DNA of 61,231 bases from Rhizobacter sp. (GCA_025350965.1 JANXWV010000130.1:1-61231), one strand, 5' to 3'. Counted from the stretch's first letter, positions 9,112 through 18,262 are shown. The notes: generated from the letters alone by a model not told the origin. A program made the numbers and translations.

Positions 9112-9903
9112 TCAGGCCGGGATCACGGCGCTGGTGCCACCGTCGACTGCCATCACCTGCCCGGTGATGTGCTTGCCCGCGTCGGATGCGAACAGCAGCG
9201 CCAGGCCTTTCAGGTCTTCGTCGTCGCCGGTGCGGCGCAGCGGCGCCTTGGCGGCGAGCTTGTCGGCGCCCACGGCGGCGAACATGCCTTCGGCCATCTT
9301 CGTGCGGAACGGCCCCGGAGCAATGGCATTCACCCGGATGCCGCTCGGCCCCCATTCGGCGGCCAGCGCCTGCGTGAACGTGATGCACGCGCCCTTGCTG
9401 GTGTTGTAGGCAATGGTCTTCATGAACGACGGGTTGCCCCCCAGCCCGGCGATGGACGCCACGTTGATGATCGAGCCGCTCTTTTGCGGCAGCATGGCCT
9501 TGCGCCCGATGAGCTGCGTGAGCATGAAGATGCCGCGGATGTTCACGTTCATCACCTTGTCCCAGCCCTCGATCGGGTGCTCCTCGGCCGGTGCGGCCCA
9601 CGAGGCGCCGGCGTTGTTGACCAGAATGTCGATGCGGCCGAGCTTCGCGATGGCCTCGGTGGCCAGCCGCTCCATGTCGGCCTGCTTGCTGCTGTCTGCG
9701 GCAATGAAGCTGGCCTGGATGCCGCGCGTGGCGAGGTGCGCCACCGCCTCTTCCAGGTCGGCCGCCTTGCGCGAGCTGAGCAGCACGGTGGCGCCGGCCT
9801 CGCCCAGCGCCTCGGCGATCTGCAGGCCCAGGCCGCGCGAGCCGCCGGTGACGAGGGCAGTCTTGCCTTTGAGGTCGAAGAGTTCTTTGACGTTGCGTGT
9901 CAT
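9112..9903 (-). CDS. SDR family NAD(P)-dependent oxidoreductase
   Basis: A 263-aa classical short-chain dehydrogenase/reductase. The cofactor motif GGSRGLGLQIA is at about residues 20-30, NNAG at 91-94, the catalytic Ser in INVASIAG near 145 and the YxxxK motif (YNTSKGA) near 165. The Arg in LSSRKA after the second strand favours NADP(H), though this is only a hint. It probably oxidises a hydroxyl or reduces a ketone in the degradation pathway encoded by this block. It is preceded by AAGGA and sits 11 bp after the binding-protein gene. Confidence 0.92.
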   Translation of the reverse strand: MTRNVKELFDLKGKTALVTGGSRGLGLQIAEALGEAGATVLLSSRKAADLEEAVAHLATRGIQASFIAADSSKQADMERLATEAIAKLGRIDILVNNAGASWAAPAEEHPIEGWDKVMNVNIRGIFMLTQLIGRKAMLPQKSGSIINVASIAGLGGNPSFMKTIAYNTSKGACITFTQALAAEWGPSGIRVNAIAPGPFRTKMAEGMFAAVGADKLAAKAPLRRTGDDEDLKGLALLFASDAGKHITGQVMAVDGGTSAVIPA

Positions 9904-9914
9904 GGGAGAGTCCT

Positions 9915-11108
9915 TTACTTGAGGAAGTCGGAGACGTTGGCCCAGCGGCCGTTCTGGATCTGGGCGAGACGCACCTGGCTGTTGCCCAGGCGCTTTTGCG
10001 GGCCGAACGAGATGTCGGGCGTGCCGAGGAACGAGCGCGGAAAATTGGAGGTTTCGAGCGCCGCCACGAAGCTGTCAGTGGTCAGGTTCGCGCCGGCCTT
10101 GGTGGCCGTCTTGACGACCATGTCCATCAGGAACCAGCCGAACGCGGCGGGCAGGTCGGCGTCGGCGTTGAAGCGCGCCTTGTAAGCGTCGATCCAGTTG
10201 TTCAGCAGCTTGCTGTTGCCCGGGTCGTCGCGGTAGAAGGCCGGGATCTCGCAGACGTTGTAGTAGCCCTCGACAACCTTGCCGCCGAGCTTGGGCAAGA
10301 CCGGGAAGTAACTGCCCTGGCTGCCGAAGAAGTCGCCCGCATAGCCGACCTTGCGCGCCTCGGTGATGGTGCCGATGGTCTCGCGCAACACGGTGGCAAG
10401 CACGATCAGGTCGGGGTTCGCAGCCTTCAGCTTCTGCACCTGCGACGCAAAGTCGGTGGCGCCGCGCTTGTAGGTCGTCTTCTCGACGAAGTCGAGGCCC
10501 GCCTCCTTCAATGCGGCCTGCGCACCGGTGAGCACCTCAAGGCCGAATTCGTCGTCCTGGTACAGGATGGCCACTCGCTTGTACTTGCCGCGCCGGAGCA
10601 TCTCGCGCACGCCCGCCTTCGTGCTCTCGGGGTAGGGCGTGAAGGCGGCGAACTTGCGCTTGTGGAAGGGCTCGAAAGTGGCGCGGTGGGCCGTCATCGG
10701 GAACAGGTGCAGCGCGCCGCTGTCGAGCACCGGTTGCACCGTGGCGACCACCGGTGATGCGCCGAGCGTGCCGACCACCGCGAACACCTTGTCGCTGGAC
10801 ACCAGCTTGTCGGCCGCGAGCACGGCCTTCTTGGTGTCGTAGCCCGAGTCTTCGATGACGAGCTTGATCTTGCGGCCGAAGATGCCGCCGTCGGCATTCA
10901 CTTGTTCCACGCGCAGCAGCATGCCGTCGCGCAGGGGCTTGCCGAACGCGCTGATGGGGCCCGACAGGTCCTGGATCGAGCCGATCACGATCTCGGTCTT
11001 GTTGACGCCGGGCGTGGCGGCGGCGAACGCGGGCAGTGCGCCGGCGCCGAGCAAGCCAAGCGAGCCGAGCGAGCCGAGCTTGAGCAGCTCGCGGCGATGG
11101 ATGGTCAT
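9915..11108 (-). CDS. Branched-chain-amino-acid-type ABC transporter substrate-binding protein
   Basis: A 397-aa periplasmic binding protein of the LivJ/LivK (type I fold) family. The N-terminus MTIHRRELLKLGSLGSLGL suggests a signal peptide, possibly Tat-exported (RR followed by a hydrophobic run), ending near PAFAAA. KTEIVIGSIQDLSGPISAFG is the family opening. With the livFGMH genes in the same operon it completes an importer. In catabolic clusters such importers often carry aromatic or alicyclic acids rather than amino acids, which fits the two acyl-CoA ligases here; this is inference. Confidence 0.9.
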   Translation of the reverse strand: MTIHRRELLKLGSLGSLGLLGAGALPAFAAATPGVNKTEIVIGSIQDLSGPISAFGKPLRDGMLLRVEQVNADGGIFGRKIKLVIEDSGYDTKKAVLAADKLVSSDKVFAVVGTLGASPVVATVQPVLDSGALHLFPMTAHRATFEPFHKRKFAAFTPYPESTKAGVREMLRRGKYKRVAILYQDDEFGLEVLTGAQAALKEAGLDFVEKTTYKRGATDFASQVQKLKAANPDLIVLATVLRETIGTITEARKVGYAGDFFGSQGSYFPVLPKLGGKVVEGYYNVCEIPAFYRDDPGNSKLLNNWIDAYKARFNADADLPAAFGWFLMDMVVKTATKAGANLTTDSFVAALETSNFPRSFLGTPDISFGPQKRLGNSQVRLAQIQNGRWANVSDFLK

Positions 11109-11129
11109 GGGTCGTCTCCTTGCGGTGGG

Positions 11130-12971
11130 TCAGGCGTACATCTTCTGGATCAGCGGCGCGTACTTCTCGTTCACGAGCTTGCGCTTGAGCTTCATCGTCG
11201 GCGTGAGCTCTTCGTCTTCGGCGGTGAGCTTCACGTCGATGAGGCGGAACTTCTTGATCTGCTCGACCTGCGCGAACTTCGCGTTCACACGCGTGATCTC
11301 CGCATCGATCAGCGCCTGCACCTCGGTCGTGCGGCACAGGCTGGCGAAGTCGGTGAACACGACCTGCAGGTCCTGCGCGTGCTTCTCGACGTTCTCGAAG
11401 TCGATCATGACCAGGCAGGTCAGGTAGGGGCGGCGGTCGCCGATCACCACCGCGTCCGAGATGTAGGGCGAGAACTTCAGTTCGTTCTCGAGCTCGGTCG
11501 GCGTGATGTTCTTGCCGCCGGCGGTGATGATGATGTCCTTCATGCGGTCGGTGATCTTCACGAACCCGTCGGCGTCGATGCGGCCCACGTCGCCGGTGTG
11601 CAGCCAGCCTTCGGCGTCGATCACCTCGGCCGTTTTCTCCGGTGCGTTCAGGTAGCCCATGAACACGTTCGCGCCGCGAATCAATATCTCACCCTGCTCG
11701 GAGATCTTCATCTCGTTGAAGGCCTGCGCCTGCCCGACGCTGCCCACGCGGTTCGCACCCGGCACGTTGAGCGAGCCGCCGCCGGTGGACTCGGTCATGC
11801 CGTAGCCCTCGACCAGCGTGAGGCCCAGCGAGCGGTACCAGCGGATCAGCTCCGGCGAGATCGGCGCCGCGCCGGTGATCGCCCAGCGCATGCGTGACAC
11901 GCCGATGAAGCGCCGCACGTTGCCCAGCACCAGCGTGTGCGCGAGCCAGCGCGAAAACCGCAGCGCGGCGCTCAGGGGCCGCCCCGCCTCCTGCTGCTCG
12001 GCGGCCTTGAAGCCGATGTCGAGCGCCCAGGCGTAGGCGCGCTGCTGCAGCCGCGTCGAGTCCTTCATCGCCAGGGTCGAGGCGGAATGAAACTTCTCGT
12101 AGATGCGCGGCACGCCGATGAAGACCGTGGGCGAGATCTCGCGCACGTTTTCCCAGACCGTCTCGGGGTTCTCGACGTAGTTCATGCGCGAGCCGGTCTG
12201 CATCGACATCAGCTGCCCGGCGATGCGCTCGACCACGTGGCACAGCGGCAGGAAGGCCATCTTGTCGTCGGTGTCGTCCTGCGGCAGCGCCAGGCCGAAG
12301 TGCTCGATCACGTGGACCAGGTTGCGGTGCGAAATCATCGCGCCCTTGGGCCGGCCGGTCGTGCCCGAGGTGTACACGAGCACGGCCAGATCGGCAGGTT
12401 GGCGGCTGGCGCGCAGGGTGTCGAAGGCCAGCGGCTGCTGCGTGTCGAACGCTGCGCCGGCTTGCATCAGCGCGGCCAGGCTCATCACCTGCGCGTCGTC
12501 CAGCGCGGCCAGGCCTTCGGTGTCGATCACGATCACCTTGACGAGTTGCGGCAGGCCCGCGCGCACCGACAGCAGCTTGTCGAGCTGCTCGTCGTCTTCG
12601 ACGAAGATGAAGGTCGACGCCGAGTCGGCGCACAGGTACTCGACCTGGGATGCGGCGTCCGTCGGGTAGATGCCGCAGGACACGCCGCCCGCCAGCAGGA
12701 TGCCGTAGTCGGCCGCCGACCATTCCCAGCGCGTGTTCGCGAGGATGGACGCCACGCCGCCGGGTTGGAAGCCCAGTGAAGCCAGGCCCATCGCGATGCG
12801 GCGGGCATTGCCGCCGAGTTCACGCCAGCTCATCTCCTGCCACACGCCCAGCACCTTCTGGCGCAGCGCGGTCTTGTCGCCGCGTTCGGACACGGCGTTC
12901 CAGAACTTCGCGGGAATGGTGTCGCCCGCGAGCTTGGTTCTGCGTGGAAGTTGCGCGTTGCTCATCGCCAT
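11130..12971 (-). CDS. AMP-dependent synthetase, long-chain acyl-CoA synthetase (FadD15/ACSL-like)
   Basis: A 613-aa adenylate-forming enzyme of the large ACSL type. It contains YTSGTTGRPKGAM near residue 185, GYGMTEST near 395, LHTGDVG near 450 and ITAGGKNI with FSPYISDAVVIGD. It has the family insertion that includes VFIGVPRIYEKF. It differs from the ligase at 5715-7460 in length and motifs, so the cluster has two distinct acid-activating enzymes. ATG 12971 overlaps the end of livF by 10 bp; a second in-frame ATG at 12965 could also be used. Confidence 0.9.
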   Translation of the reverse strand: MAMSNAQLPRRTKLAGDTIPAKFWNAVSERGDKTALRQKVLGVWQEMSWRELGGNARRIAMGLASLGFQPGGVASILANTRWEWSAADYGILLAGGVSCGIYPTDAASQVEYLCADSASTFIFVEDDEQLDKLLSVRAGLPQLVKVIVIDTEGLAALDDAQVMSLAALMQAGAAFDTQQPLAFDTLRASRQPADLAVLVYTSGTTGRPKGAMISHRNLVHVIEHFGLALPQDDTDDKMAFLPLCHVVERIAGQLMSMQTGSRMNYVENPETVWENVREISPTVFIGVPRIYEKFHSASTLAMKDSTRLQQRAYAWALDIGFKAAEQQEAGRPLSAALRFSRWLAHTLVLGNVRRFIGVSRMRWAITGAAPISPELIRWYRSLGLTLVEGYGMTESTGGGSLNVPGANRVGSVGQAQAFNEMKISEQGEILIRGANVFMGYLNAPEKTAEVIDAEGWLHTGDVGRIDADGFVKITDRMKDIIITAGGKNITPTELENELKFSPYISDAVVIGDRRPYLTCLVMIDFENVEKHAQDLQVVFTDFASLCRTTEVQALIDAEITRVNAKFAQVEQIKKFRLIDVKLTAEDEELTPTMKLKRKLVNEKYAPLIQKMYA

Positions 12972-13741
12972 TGCTTCTTCTTCTTCCAGCGCCGCTCGCC
13001 GCGCACACCGGCCTCCTTGGCGCCGAGGTAGAACTCCTGGATGTCGGTCTTCTCACGCAGCCGCGCGCAGGTGTCCGACATGACCACGCGGCCCACTTCG
13101 ACCACGTAGCCGAAGTCGGCCGTGTCGAGTGCGAGTTGCGCGTTCTGCTCGACCAGCAGGATGCTCGTGCCGCGCTCGCGGTTCACGCGCAGCACGATGT
13201 CGAACACCTCGCCTGTGAGCTTGGGGCTCAAGCCCAGGCTGGGCTCATCCAGCAGCAACAGCTCGGGCTCGGCCATCAGTGCGCGCGAGATCGCGAGCAT
13301 CTGCTGCTGGCCGCCCGACAGCTTGCCGGCCTCCTGCGCCGCGCGCTCTTTCAGCACCGGGAAGTAGCCGTACATCGTCTCGATGTCGCGCGCCACGGCG
13401 TCGCGGTCGGCGCGCGTGTAGGCGCCCATCAGCAGGTTGTCGCGCACCGAGAGCAGCGCGAACACTTCGCGGCCTTCGGGCGCGTGGGCGATGCCGCGCT
13501 TGACGATTTGCGCCGGCCGCAGGTTCGTGATCGCCTCGCCCTTGAACTGCACCGTGCCCTTCTGCGGCTCGATGATCCCGGAGATGGTCTTGAGGATGGT
13601 CGACTTGCCCGCACCGTTCGCGCCGAGCACGGTCACGATGCTGCCCTGGGCCACGTCGAGGCTGATGCCGCGAATGGCCTTGACCGCGCCGTACGAACTT
13701 TCTACGTTGGCCAGCGCGAGCAACGGCATGTTGGCGCTCAT
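12962..13741 (-). CDS. livF: ABC transporter ATP-binding protein, LivF type
   Basis: A 259-aa ATPase. Walker A GANGAGKST is at about residues 37-45, the signature is LSGGQQQML, Walker B is LLLLDEPSLGL, and the H-loop region reads ILLVEQNA. Its start overlaps the stop of livG by 4 bp. The C-terminus has a basic tail (RRWKKKKQWR) beyond the usual end of the family, because the frame runs into the next gene. It powers the Liv-type importer together with LivG. Confidence 0.93.
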   Translation of the reverse strand: MSANMPLLALANVESSYGAVKAIRGISLDVAQGSIVTVLGANGAGKSTILKTISGIIEPQKGTVQFKGEAITNLRPAQIVKRGIAHAPEGREVFALLSVRDNLLMGAYTRADRDAVARDIETMYGYFPVLKERAAQEAGKLSGGQQQMLAISRALMAEPELLLLDEPSLGLSPKLTGEVFDIVLRVNRERGTSILLVEQNAQLALDTADFGYVVEVGRVVMSDTCARLREKTDIQEFYLGAKEAGVRGERRWKKKKQWR

Positions 13742-14514
13742 GTGCGCGCCTTGCCGAGATAGGCTTCGATCACTGCCGGGTGCGCCTGCACTTCGGCGAC
13801 GGTGCCTTCGGCCAGCACCTCGCCCAGGTTCAGCGCGAGCACGCGGTCGCTCACCCGAGCGACGAGCGACATGTCGTGCTCCACCATCAGCACGGTGATG
13901 CCGAGCAGCTTGTTGATGTCGGCGATCCAGAACGCCATCTCGTCGGTCTCTTCGACGTTCAGCCCCGACGACGGCTCGTCGAGCAGCAGCAGCTTCGGCT
14001 TGATGCACAGGGCCCGCGCCAGCTCCACCACTTTGCGAACGCCGTAGGGCAGGCCGGCGACGGTGCTGTTGCGGTGCAGTTGCAGGTCGAGGAAGTCGAT
14101 CACCTCTTCCACGCTGCGGCGGAAGGCGAGTTCGGCCTTTTGCACTGCGGGCATGAACAGCATCTCTTGCCACACGCTGGTGCAGCGGCTGCCGTGGCGC
14201 GCGATCAGCAGGTTCTGCAGCACGGTGGCGTGCTCGAACAGCTCGATGTTCTGGAACGTGCGGGCAATGCCCAATGCAGCCACGCGGTGCGGCGCAAGCG
14301 TGGTGATGTCGGCGCCGCCGTAGTGCAGGCGGCCGGAGGTCGGTTTGTACAGCCGGCTGATGAGGTTGAACAAGGTGGTCTTGCCCGCGCCGTTCGGCCC
14401 GATCAGCGTGAACACCTCGCCGGCCTTCACGTCGAAGCTCACGCCGTTCACGGCCTTGACGCCGCCGAAGTGGATGGCCAGCGCCTCCGCTTTCAGAAGG
14501 GTTGCTCCGCTCAT
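13738..14514 (-). CDS. livG: ABC transporter ATP-binding protein, LivG type
   Basis: A 258-aa ATPase. Walker A GPNGAGKTT is at about residues 37-45, the LivG-style signature is LPYGVRKVVELARAL, Walker B is LLLLDEPSSGL, and VLMVEHDMSLV follows. It contains the extra helical segment (HATVLQNLLIARHG and following) typical of LivG. Its start overlaps the livM stop by 4 bp. It forms the nucleotide-binding dimer with LivF. Confidence 0.93.
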   Translation of the reverse strand: MSGATLLKAEALAIHFGGVKAVNGVSFDVKAGEVFTLIGPNGAGKTTLFNLISRLYKPTSGRLHYGGADITTLAPHRVAALGIARTFQNIELFEHATVLQNLLIARHGSRCTSVWQEMLFMPAVQKAELAFRRSVEEVIDFLDLQLHRNSTVAGLPYGVRKVVELARALCIKPKLLLLDEPSSGLNVEETDEMAFWIADINKLLGITVLMVEHDMSLVARVSDRVLALNLGEVLAEGTVAEVQAHPAVIEAYLGKART

Positions 14515-15587
14515 TTGAGCCGCTCGCTCTTCTGGTACGACCGCTGGCGCGCGAACATGTTGCGGCGGTAGTACGGGAACAGTTCCAGGTACGTCCGGAT
14601 CTTCAGCCAGCGGCCGTACAGGCCCATCGGCTCGAACAGCAGGAACGCCAGCAGCACGCCCCCGAACGCGAGCGGTTGCAGCCCGGCCGAGCTGGCCATG
14701 TCGCCGGGCAGGTAGTCCTTCACCGCCGCAATGAGTTGCGGCAGGGCGATCATGAACACCGCGCCGAAGAACACGCCGTGGATCGAACCCAGGCCGCCGA
14801 TCACGATCAGCATCAGCAGCTCGATCGACTGCACGACAGTGAACTGCTCCGGCGAGATGAAGCTGATGCGGTGCGCATACAGCGCGCCGCCCACGCCGGC
14901 GAAGGCGGCGCTCAGCGCGAACGACAGCGTCTTGAAACGCGCGACGTGGATGCCCATGCTCTGCCCCGAGGTCTCTGAATCGCGGATCGCGATGAAGGCG
15001 CGGCCGCTCGGCGAGCGCAGCAGGTTCAGCATCACGAACAGTGCGGCCGTGGTGAACGCCAGGCCGATGTAGTACTGCGACAGGGCGCTGTTGAAGCGCT
15101 CGCCGAAGAACGTGATCGGGGCCACCTTCAGCCCGGCGCTGCCGCCGGTAACGCTGTCCCAGCGCGTGATGACTTCTTCGATGATGAAGCCGAACGCGAG
15201 CGTCGCGATCGACAGGTAGATGCCCTTCAAGCGCAGCGCCGGCAGGCCCACGATCACGCCCACACCGGCCGACAGCAGCGCCGCCATCGCCATCGACAGC
15301 ACGAACGGCCAGCCCATGGCCGCAAGCACCGCTTCGGTGTACGCGCCGACCGCCAGGAAGGCGGCGTGGCCGATCGACATCTGCCCCGTGTAGCCGGCGA
15401 GCAGCATCAGCCCGAGGCCGACGATGCTGTAGATGAAGATGAAAGTGAACTGCGACACCAGGTTGCCCGGCAACACGGCCGGCGCGAGCAGCAGCGCCGC
15501 GAGCAGCAGCGCATACCAGAAGCGCTGGCCGTCGTGCTTGAAGAGCCGAAGGTCTTCGGCGTAGCGGGTCTTGAAGAGAAAGCGCAT
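14511..15587 (-). CDS. livM: Branched-chain-type ABC transporter permease, LivM
   Basis: A 358-aa integral membrane protein with eight to ten hydrophobic segments. The family phrases GYTGQMSIGHAAFLAVGAY and GGLGSIHGVFFGAV are present, with LPALRLKGIYLSIATLAFGF between them. It is the second permease of the Liv importer. Its start lies 11 bp after the livH stop and its end overlaps livG. Confidence 0.93.
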   Translation of the reverse strand: MRFLFKTRYAEDLRLFKHDGQRFWYALLLAALLLAPAVLPGNLVSQFTFIFIYSIVGLGLMLLAGYTGQMSIGHAAFLAVGAYTEAVLAAMGWPFVLSMAMAALLSAGVGVIVGLPALRLKGIYLSIATLAFGFIIEEVITRWDSVTGGSAGLKVAPITFFGERFNSALSQYYIGLAFTTAALFVMLNLLRSPSGRAFIAIRDSETSGQSMGIHVARFKTLSFALSAAFAGVGGALYAHRISFISPEQFTVVQSIELLMLIVIGGLGSIHGVFFGAVFMIALPQLIAAVKDYLPGDMASSAGLQPLAFGGVLLAFLLFEPMGLYGRWLKIRTYLELFPYYRRNMFARQRSYQKSERLK

Positions 15588-15598
15588 GGGTCAGGCCT

Positions 15599-16474
15599 TC
15601 ACACCTTCTTGCGCTGCGTGCCGCCGAACAGGCCGCCGGGCATCACGGTCAAGACGACCAGCACCACCACGTACGGCGCCACGTCCTTGAAGCCTTCGGG
15701 CAGGTAGAAGCCGGCGAAGGCTTCGACCAGGCCGATCAACAGCCCGCCGACGATGGCGCCGGGCAGGCTGCTGAAGCCGCCGAGCACGGCCGCCGGCAGC
15801 GCCTTCAACCCGATGAAGCCCATGTTCGCGTGCACGAAGGTGATCGGCGCGAGCAGCATGCCGGCGGCGGCGGCCACCGCGCCGCTGAGCGCCCACACGA
15901 AGCCGTTCAGGCGCTCGACCGGGATGCCCACGTAATACGCGGCGATCTGGTTCTGCGAGGCCGCCTGCATCGCAATGCCGATGCGGGTGGCGCGGAACAG
16001 CGCGAACAGGCCGGCGCACAGCAGCACGGTGACGCCGATCAGCACGACCCGGTCGGTGTTGATGACGAGCGCGCCGAAGCGCATCACCTGGTCCTTGAAG
16101 GGGGTGTCCAGGCCGTGCGTCTCGGTGCCCACGCCAGGGGTCAGCATGACCAGGCCCTTGGCGATCAGGCTCACCGCGATGGTGACCATGACGACCGAGA
16201 ACGCGGGCTGGCCGAGGATCGGCCGGATGACCAGGAACTCGATGCCGAACCCGAGCGCCGCCGTGGCCACCACTGCGATCAGAAAGCCCCACCAGTACGA
16301 CAGGCCGAAGGTGGCGGTGGCGGCCCAGCCGATCACTGCGCCGAGCATCATCAACTCACCCTGTGCGAAGTTGACCGTCTCGGTGGCCTTGTAGATCATC
16401 ACGAAGCCGAGCGCCGCAAGGCTGTAGATGCAGCCTTGCGAGATGCCATTGAGCAGCAACTGAAGTGCTTGCAC
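15599..16474 (-). CDS. livH: Branched-chain-type ABC transporter permease, LivH
   Basis: A 291-aa integral membrane protein. It opens with MQALQLLLNGISQGCIYSLA and carries the family phrases VNFAQGELMMLGA and ALPAAVLGGFSSLPGAIVGG. The start codon is GTG at 16474, preceded by GGAGA about 9 bases upstream; no closer ATG fits. It is the first of the four importer core genes and lies 104 bp after the Rieske oxygenase gene. Confidence 0.92.
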   Translation of the reverse strand: MQALQLLLNGISQGCIYSLAALGFVMIYKATETVNFAQGELMMLGAVIGWAATATFGLSYWWGFLIAVVATAALGFGIEFLVIRPILGQPAFSVVMVTIAVSLIAKGLVMLTPGVGTETHGLDTPFKDQVMRFGALVINTDRVVLIGVTVLLCAGLFALFRATRIGIAMQAASQNQIAAYYVGIPVERLNGFVWALSGAVAAAAGMLLAPITFVHANMGFIGLKALPAAVLGGFSSLPGAIVGGLLIGLVEAFAGFYLPEGFKDVAPYVVVLVVLTVMPGGLFGGTQRKKV

Positions 16475-16578
16475 GGGCTTGCGTCTCCGGGGTTCTTGTG
16501 GGGTTGCGCTGCTTCTGTGGCGGCGTCTTGCGTGTCACGCGCGGCAGCGGTGCCGCGCGCGGTCGAGGGGTGGGCGAG

Positions 16579-17961
16579 CTACTTCGCCATGTACTCGTCG
16601 AGCGTGCGGTGGAAGTGCCGGATGCGGCTTTCCTGGTAGTTCGAGAACGTGACGCCGGGCTTCTTCGAGGCGCGCAGGCCGCGCTGGATGCGCTTGAGGT
16701 TGTCGGTGTCCTGGTCGGTCACGTCGGCGGCGGAGCCGATGCCGGGGATCATGTGCCATGAGTCCTCGATGCCGATCAGCGTCATCTTGGCCGGCGGCGG
16801 GTGGCTGCCGTCCGGCTTCTTGGAGAACAGCAGCATGATTTCCATGATGGACTCTTCCGGGTTGTCGCCGTGCGGCCGGAAGCGGTAAACGAGCGGTGTG
16901 GCCTGCCCAGCCCAGGGCGACATGTTCGGAAATAGCAAATACTGGATCAGGTCGACGGATTCGCAATCCGAGAGTTTCGAGAAATCGCGCCCTGATGATT
17001 TGGAAATGCGGTACCGCGCATGCTCGGCCAGCTTGGCGCGTGCCGTTTCGCCTTCGCCCACCTCGATGGGCCGGCCGCCGGCGTAGAAGCCGATGTCGCG
17101 CTGCATGTCGGCCACGATCTTCTGCTCGGGCACGTCGCCCAGGATCGGGCTGGGCACGCCTTCCAGCATGATGAAGCGGCTGACGTGGCGGCCTTCCTCG
17201 AAGCAGTCGTATTGCGTGTTGGTGTCGCCGGTGTAGCCCACCGACTGCGGGTGCGTGGTGTTGATGTGCATGCCTTCCATGAAGGCTTCCTGCGCCAGCT
17301 TCCAGTTGCACGGCATGATCTTCGCGCCGTGGATCGCCTTGTAGCGGTCTTCGAGGTGGAAGGCCTTGAAGTGTTCGGGCAGCACTTCGAGGTAGCTCGA
17401 CAACGGCTCGCAGTTCGGGTCGAAGTTCACGAACACGAAGCCGGCCCAGGTGCCGACCTGCGCTTCGGGCAGGCAGAACTTCTCTCGGTCGATCTGCGGA
17501 AAGTCCCACGCATTGGGCAGGCCGATGAGTTTGCCGTCCAACCCCCAGGTGATGCCGTGCACCGGGCACTTCAGGTGCCGCACGTTGCCGCCTTCGGCGC
17601 GCAGCAGCGTGCCGCGGTGCAGGCACGAGTTGACGTAGGCGTGGATGTCGTTCGGGCCCGTGCCGGTGCGCACCACGATCAGCGAGTCGTGCACGATGTC
17701 GTACACCACGTGGTCGCCGACGTTCGGTATTTCTTCGAGCCGGCAGGCCATCTGCCAGGTCTTTCGCCAGACCTTCTCGACCTCCTTGTCGTGCCAGGCC
17801 TTCGACCAGTAGCGGTCGGCACTCACGTCGTCGAGCCCCAGCGTAATGGCGGGCGATTCGATCAACAGGCACTCGGGCGGGGGGTTCTTGTCGGTGGCGA
17901 GCACCTGTTGCACGGTGGGGCCCGGGCTGCGGCGGAAGGTGATGACGGATTCGGTGGTCAT
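16579..17961 (-). CDS. Aromatic ring-hydroxylating oxygenase, Rieske alpha subunit
   Basis: A 460-aa oxygenase. The Rieske [2Fe-2S] ligands are Cys113, His115, Cys132 and His135 (CLH and CPVH). The mononuclear iron site shows His232 and His237 in EGMHINTTHP, with a candidate third Asp ligand in QDTDNLKRIQRGL. It would hydroxylate an aromatic or other cyclic substrate using O2 and electrons from a reductase. No ferredoxin, reductase or classical beta subunit gene is nearby. The start at ATG 17961 follows GGAGACACG; an in-frame extension to 18153 would run through the promoter region. It is the first gene of the long minus-strand block and is divergent from the HxlR-type regulator. Confidence 0.92.
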   Translation of the reverse strand: MTTESVITFRRSPGPTVQQVLATDKNPPPECLLIESPAITLGLDDVSADRYWSKAWHDKEVEKVWRKTWQMACRLEEIPNVGDHVVYDIVHDSLIVVRTGTGPNDIHAYVNSCLHRGTLLRAEGGNVRHLKCPVHGITWGLDGKLIGLPNAWDFPQIDREKFCLPEAQVGTWAGFVFVNFDPNCEPLSSYLEVLPEHFKAFHLEDRYKAIHGAKIMPCNWKLAQEAFMEGMHINTTHPQSVGYTGDTNTQYDCFEEGRHVSRFIMLEGVPSPILGDVPEQKIVADMQRDIGFYAGGRPIEVGEGETARAKLAEHARYRISKSSGRDFSKLSDCESVDLIQYLLFPNMSPWAGQATPLVYRFRPHGDNPEESIMEIMLLFSKKPDGSHPPPAKMTLIGIEDSWHMIPGIGSAADVTDQDTDNLKRIQRGLRASKKPGVTFSNYQESRIRHFHRTLDEYMAK

Positions 17962-18010
17962 GCGTGTCTCCGTGTGAAGAGTGCGGCGGCGCGGCGCTGC
18001 GGTGGGCGTG

Positions 18011-18047
18011 AGAATAGATTGGTAAGGTGCACTGTGCAAGTCACAGT
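18011..18047 (-). promoter_or_regulatory. Candidate promoter with overlapping operator for the Rieske/Liv block
   Basis: On the minus strand, TTGCAC (18039-18034) and TATTCT (18016-18011) are 17 bases apart, a plausible but weak -35/-10 pair. The -35 is overlapped by the perfect inverted repeat ACTGTG (18031-18036), 5 bases, CACAGT (18042-18047). A protein bound there would block RNA polymerase. The divergent regulator gene starts 216 bp away. Confidence 0.45.
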
Positions 18048-18066
18048 CGGGACACGCAGGCCTAGT

Positions 18067-18084
18067 GTTTTCACTGATGAAAAC
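18067..18084. promoter_or_regulatory. Inverted repeat GTTTTCA-N4-TGAAAAC in the divergent intergenic region
   Basis: A perfect 7-bp inverted repeat with a 4-base centre, AT-rich against a GC-rich background. It lies between the Rieske operon and the HxlR-type regulator. It is a good candidate operator for that regulator, since winged-helix dimers of this family bind such palindromes. The remaining intergenic sequence up to 18262 holds a -10-like TAGACT at 18213-18218 for the regulator gene. Confidence 0.45.
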
Positions 18085-18262
18085 CGGTTGTTCCCGTGTA
18101 TTCCCGAGTGGCGCTGGGCTGGGTGCTGCTGGCGTTCCGCTCTGGAAATCCACTGCCAGTTGCCGTAGTGCAAGCGAGAGGGCGCCGCAGCAAAGGCCCC
18201 TGGGCCTGCGGCTAGACTTGGCTGCAACCCTGTTGCCGAACCCTTGACCGCACCGCTTTCCG

